Assembly (NCBI GenBank): GCA_003542955.1
Contig: DPJP01000236.1
Location: 1-8,896 of the forward strand
Length of the DNA: 8,896 nt
From: Armatimonadota bacterium
GTDB lineage: Bacteria; Armatimonadota; Zipacnadia; Zipacnadales; UBA11051
Direction: 5' to 3'
The notes below the pieces were generated by a model, which made no database searches, was not told where the DNA came from, and worked only from the letters and a program-made list of their open reading frames with translations. Positions 7,323 to 8,896 of this stretch are shown here, piece by piece (positions within the stretch are counted from its first letter, which is position 1; the number at the start of each line of letters is the position of its first letter). Position numbers and translations under genes: made by a program.

Positions 7323-7928
7323 CTAACCCCGCAGTCGAAAGTCCTCCAGCACCTCATACACCGGCCCGGAACCGGTTAGTGTGCTCTTGATCAGGCTGAA
7401 GCTGGTGCAACTCATCTCACCGACCACTGCGTCGGCGAGTTGCTCGATCCGCGCGATCAGCTTCCCGCTCGGGCGCTCGCGCACCCGGCCGAGCGTGCAG
7501 TGCGCAGCGAAGGGCCGAGCCTCCGGCTCGACCAGGCCCGCCTGATGCAGTCTCATCACGAGTTCGGCCTCGAGATGCCCGAACTCGGCCGCGCCGCGGT
7601 CGCAGCCCAGCCAGAGCGTCCTCGCTCTGAGCGGGGAGGGGAAGGCGCCGATCCCGGCGACATTCACCGTGAAGGCGCTCACGCTCTCCGCGGCCTCCCC
7701 GGCCGTCTGGACGAGGCGCGGGATGATCTCCGTCGGCGTGTCGCCGATGAACTGCAGCGTGAAATGCAGGTTGTGCGGGGCCACCCAGGTGACCCGGACG
7801 CCGGCCTGCCGCAACTGGCTCTGAAGCTCGGACGCGGCCGGGCGCAGGTCCTCGGCGATGTAGACACCGAGGAATATGCGCGCCGCGTGCGGCCTTGTCT
7901 TCTCTCCACCGGTCAACCCGTGGACCAC
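7323..7928 (-). CDS. thpR: RNA 2',3'-cyclic phosphodiesterase (ThpR / LigT family)
   Basis: This 2H phosphoesterase opens 2',3'-cyclic phosphates on RNA ends and was first described as a tRNA 2'-5' ligase. The 201-residue protein carries both catalytic HxTx motifs, HFTL (55-58, in NLHFTLQFIGD) and HCTL (143-146, in RPFAAHCTLGRVR), with spacing normal for the family, plus FSLIKSTLTGSGPVYEVLE near the end. The GTG at 7928 lies one base after the cinA stop (TGA-G-GTG), pointing to translational coupling. That GTG has no ribosome site of its own. A TTG at 7916 (codon 5) has GAGGTGG about 8 bases upstream. Family members usually begin near RIFLGVYI (17-24), so the first 16 residues are probably an untypical extension or the start is further in. 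It is a usual neighbour of cinA and recA. Confidence 0.94.
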   Translation of the reverse strand: MVHGLTGGEKTRPHAARIFLGVYIAEDLRPAASELQSQLRQAGVRVTWVAPHNLHFTLQFIGDTPTEIIPRLVQTAGEAAESVSAFTVNVAGIGAFPSPLRARTLWLGCDRGAAEFGHLEAELVMRLHQAGLVEPEARPFAAHCTLGRVRERPSGKLIARIEQLADAVVGEMSCTSFSLIKSTLTGSGPVYEVLEDFRLRG

Positions 7929-7929
7929 C

Positions 7930-8896
7930 TCACACCGTGCCGATGATCCGCTTCCGCAACAGGTTCAGAGCAATCTGGGTGACCCGGCTCTTGAACTGCG
8001 CGCGGCTGCCGGGCCAGTTGAAGCTCTCCACGTGCGTGCCAGTTTCGTCGCCCACACCCACGTACACCAGCCCGACCGGCTTCTGTTCCGTGCCGCCGCC
8101 GGGTCCGGCGATGCCGGTGGTCGCGACCGCGTAGTCGGCCGCCAGCGCGGAGCGCACGCCCTGCACCATCGCCTCCGCGCACTGCTCGCTGACGGCCCCA
8201 TGCTCTTGCAGGATGCTCTCAGGCACTCCGAGCACCCGCATCTTGATCTCGTTGTGGTAGGCGACCACGCAGCCGCGGAAGTAGTCCGATGAGCCGGGCA
8301 CATCGGTAATGCGGCTTGCCAGCAGCCCACCGGTGCAGCTTTCCGCGACCGCGAGACTTGCTCCCCGCTCGCAGAGCAGCCGCCCGATCGCCGACTCCAT
8401 GGTGTCGTCGTCCACGCCCCACACATGCTCGCCGAGGCGCTCGCGGACGAGTTGCTCGGTAGCCGCGAGACGCTCCTGTGCGGCCTGCTCGTCGGCGGCC
8501 TTGGTGGCCATCCGCACGCGCACTTGGGCTGGAGATGCGTACAGCGCGATGGTGGGGTCTGTCTGCTCCCCGATAATGTCCCCGAGGATGTCGGCGACAT
8601 TGGATTCGCCGATGTCGCACAGGAGCAACGTGCGGGTGTAGAGGCGCTCGTGCCGGGCGCCGAGGGCTTCGAGCAGATAAGGAATGACGGCATTCTCGAA
8701 CATCGGCTTGAGTTCGACCGGGGGGCCGGGGAGGGCGAAGACAACTCCCTGCTCATGCTCGAGGCGAATGCCGGGAGCGGTGCCGCAGGAGTTCTCCAGA
8801 TGCGCGCCGCCCTGTGGCAAGTCGGCCTGGCGGAAGTTGCTGTCGGTGGGCACGCGGCCGCGCGCGGCAAAGAACGCACGCAATGTGGCAACCGCT
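7930..8896 (-). CDS. cinA: CinA family protein with nicotinamide-nucleotide amidase domain (5' end beyond the right edge)
   Basis: The frame is open to base 8896, so the start and most of the N-terminal MoaB/MogA-like (COG1058) domain lie outside. About 322 codons are visible. The end of the N-terminal domain shows GRVPTDSNFRQADLPQGGA, NSCGTAPGI and the conserved FALPGPPVELKPMFE. The C-terminal PncC domain shows AVAESCTGGLLASRITDVPG with the catalytic Ser of SCTGG, YHNEIKMRVLGVP, and ATTGIAGPGGGTEQKPVGLV. The PncC domain hydrolyses the amide of nicotinamide mononucleotide to the acid form, recycling NMN made by NAD-dependent DNA ligase. In Gram-positive bacteria cinA is competence-induced together with recA. 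Near the end, the GDR usual in this family reads GSR (in NWPGSRAQFKSR), a small departure. thpR starts one base after the stop. Confidence 0.96.
   Translation of the reverse strand, partial: AVATLRAFFAARGRVPTDSNFRQADLPQGGAHLENSCGTAPGIRLEHEQGVVFALPGPPVELKPMFENAVIPYLLEALGARHERLYTRTLLLCDIGESNVADILGDIIGEQTDPTIALYASPAQVRVRMATKAADEQAAQERLAATEQLVRERLGEHVWGVDDDTMESAIGRLLCERGASLAVAESCTGGLLASRITDVPGSSDYFRGCVVAYHNEIKMRVLGVPESILQEHGAVSEQCAEAMVQGVRSALAADYAVATTGIAGPGGGTEQKPVGLVYVGVGDETGTHVESFNWPGSRAQFKSRVTQIALNLLRKRIIGTV

Overview
This is a GC-rich bacterial window in which every supportable gene lies on the minus strand, so transcription runs from right to left. The core is a run of conserved housekeeping genes: cinA (5' end beyond the right edge), thpR, recA, recX, rny (RNase Y), a ymdB-type phosphodiesterase gene and spoVS. 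This is close to the Bacillus subtilis order cinA-recA-(pbpX)-rny-ymdB-spoVS, with thpR and recX as the local additions. The gene content, the presence of spoVS and RNase Y, and the high GC point to a Terrabacteria-type lineage. Armatimonadota is my best guess, with Deinococcota, Chloroflexota or a high-GC Firmicute as alternatives. No 16S rRNA or other decisive marker is present, so this is inference.

Right part (8896 to about 3044): cinA and thpR are separated by one base. recA follows after 72 bases that contain a perfect inverted repeat and a strong Shine-Dalgarno site. recX begins 6 bases after recA. rny and ymdB follow with gaps of about 55 bases each. The spacing suggests one transcription unit, or a few overlapping ones, that combine recombinational repair (RecA, RecX), RNA processing and turnover (RNase Y, the YmdB-type phosphodiesterase, ThpR) and NAD-cycle or competence-related nucleotide salvage (CinA).

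Middle (3043 to about 2436): a 275-base gene-free leader precedes spoVS. A GTG start with a clear Shine-Dalgarno site makes SpoVS exactly 86 residues, the same length as the B. subtilis protein. A strong intrinsic terminator just downstream of spoVS closes the block.

Left part (2283 to 1): two tandem paralogous genes of a family I do not recognise. One is complete (611 residues); the other is cut by the left edge after 69 residues. They are about 70% identical over the visible overlap. The complete protein looks like a helical N-terminal domain followed by a beta-rich C-terminal domain, a layout seen in polysaccharide lyases and related carbohydrate enzymes, but this is only an inference.

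Points that deserve a second look are the tandem paralogs, the codon-like conservation upstream of their apparent start codons (with a signal-peptide-like segment in one copy), a six-cysteine cluster in the complete copy, and a RecA whose adenine-contact residues and Walker A proline are replaced. I found no mobile element, CRISPR array, tRNA or rRNA, and no clearly novel multi-gene system.
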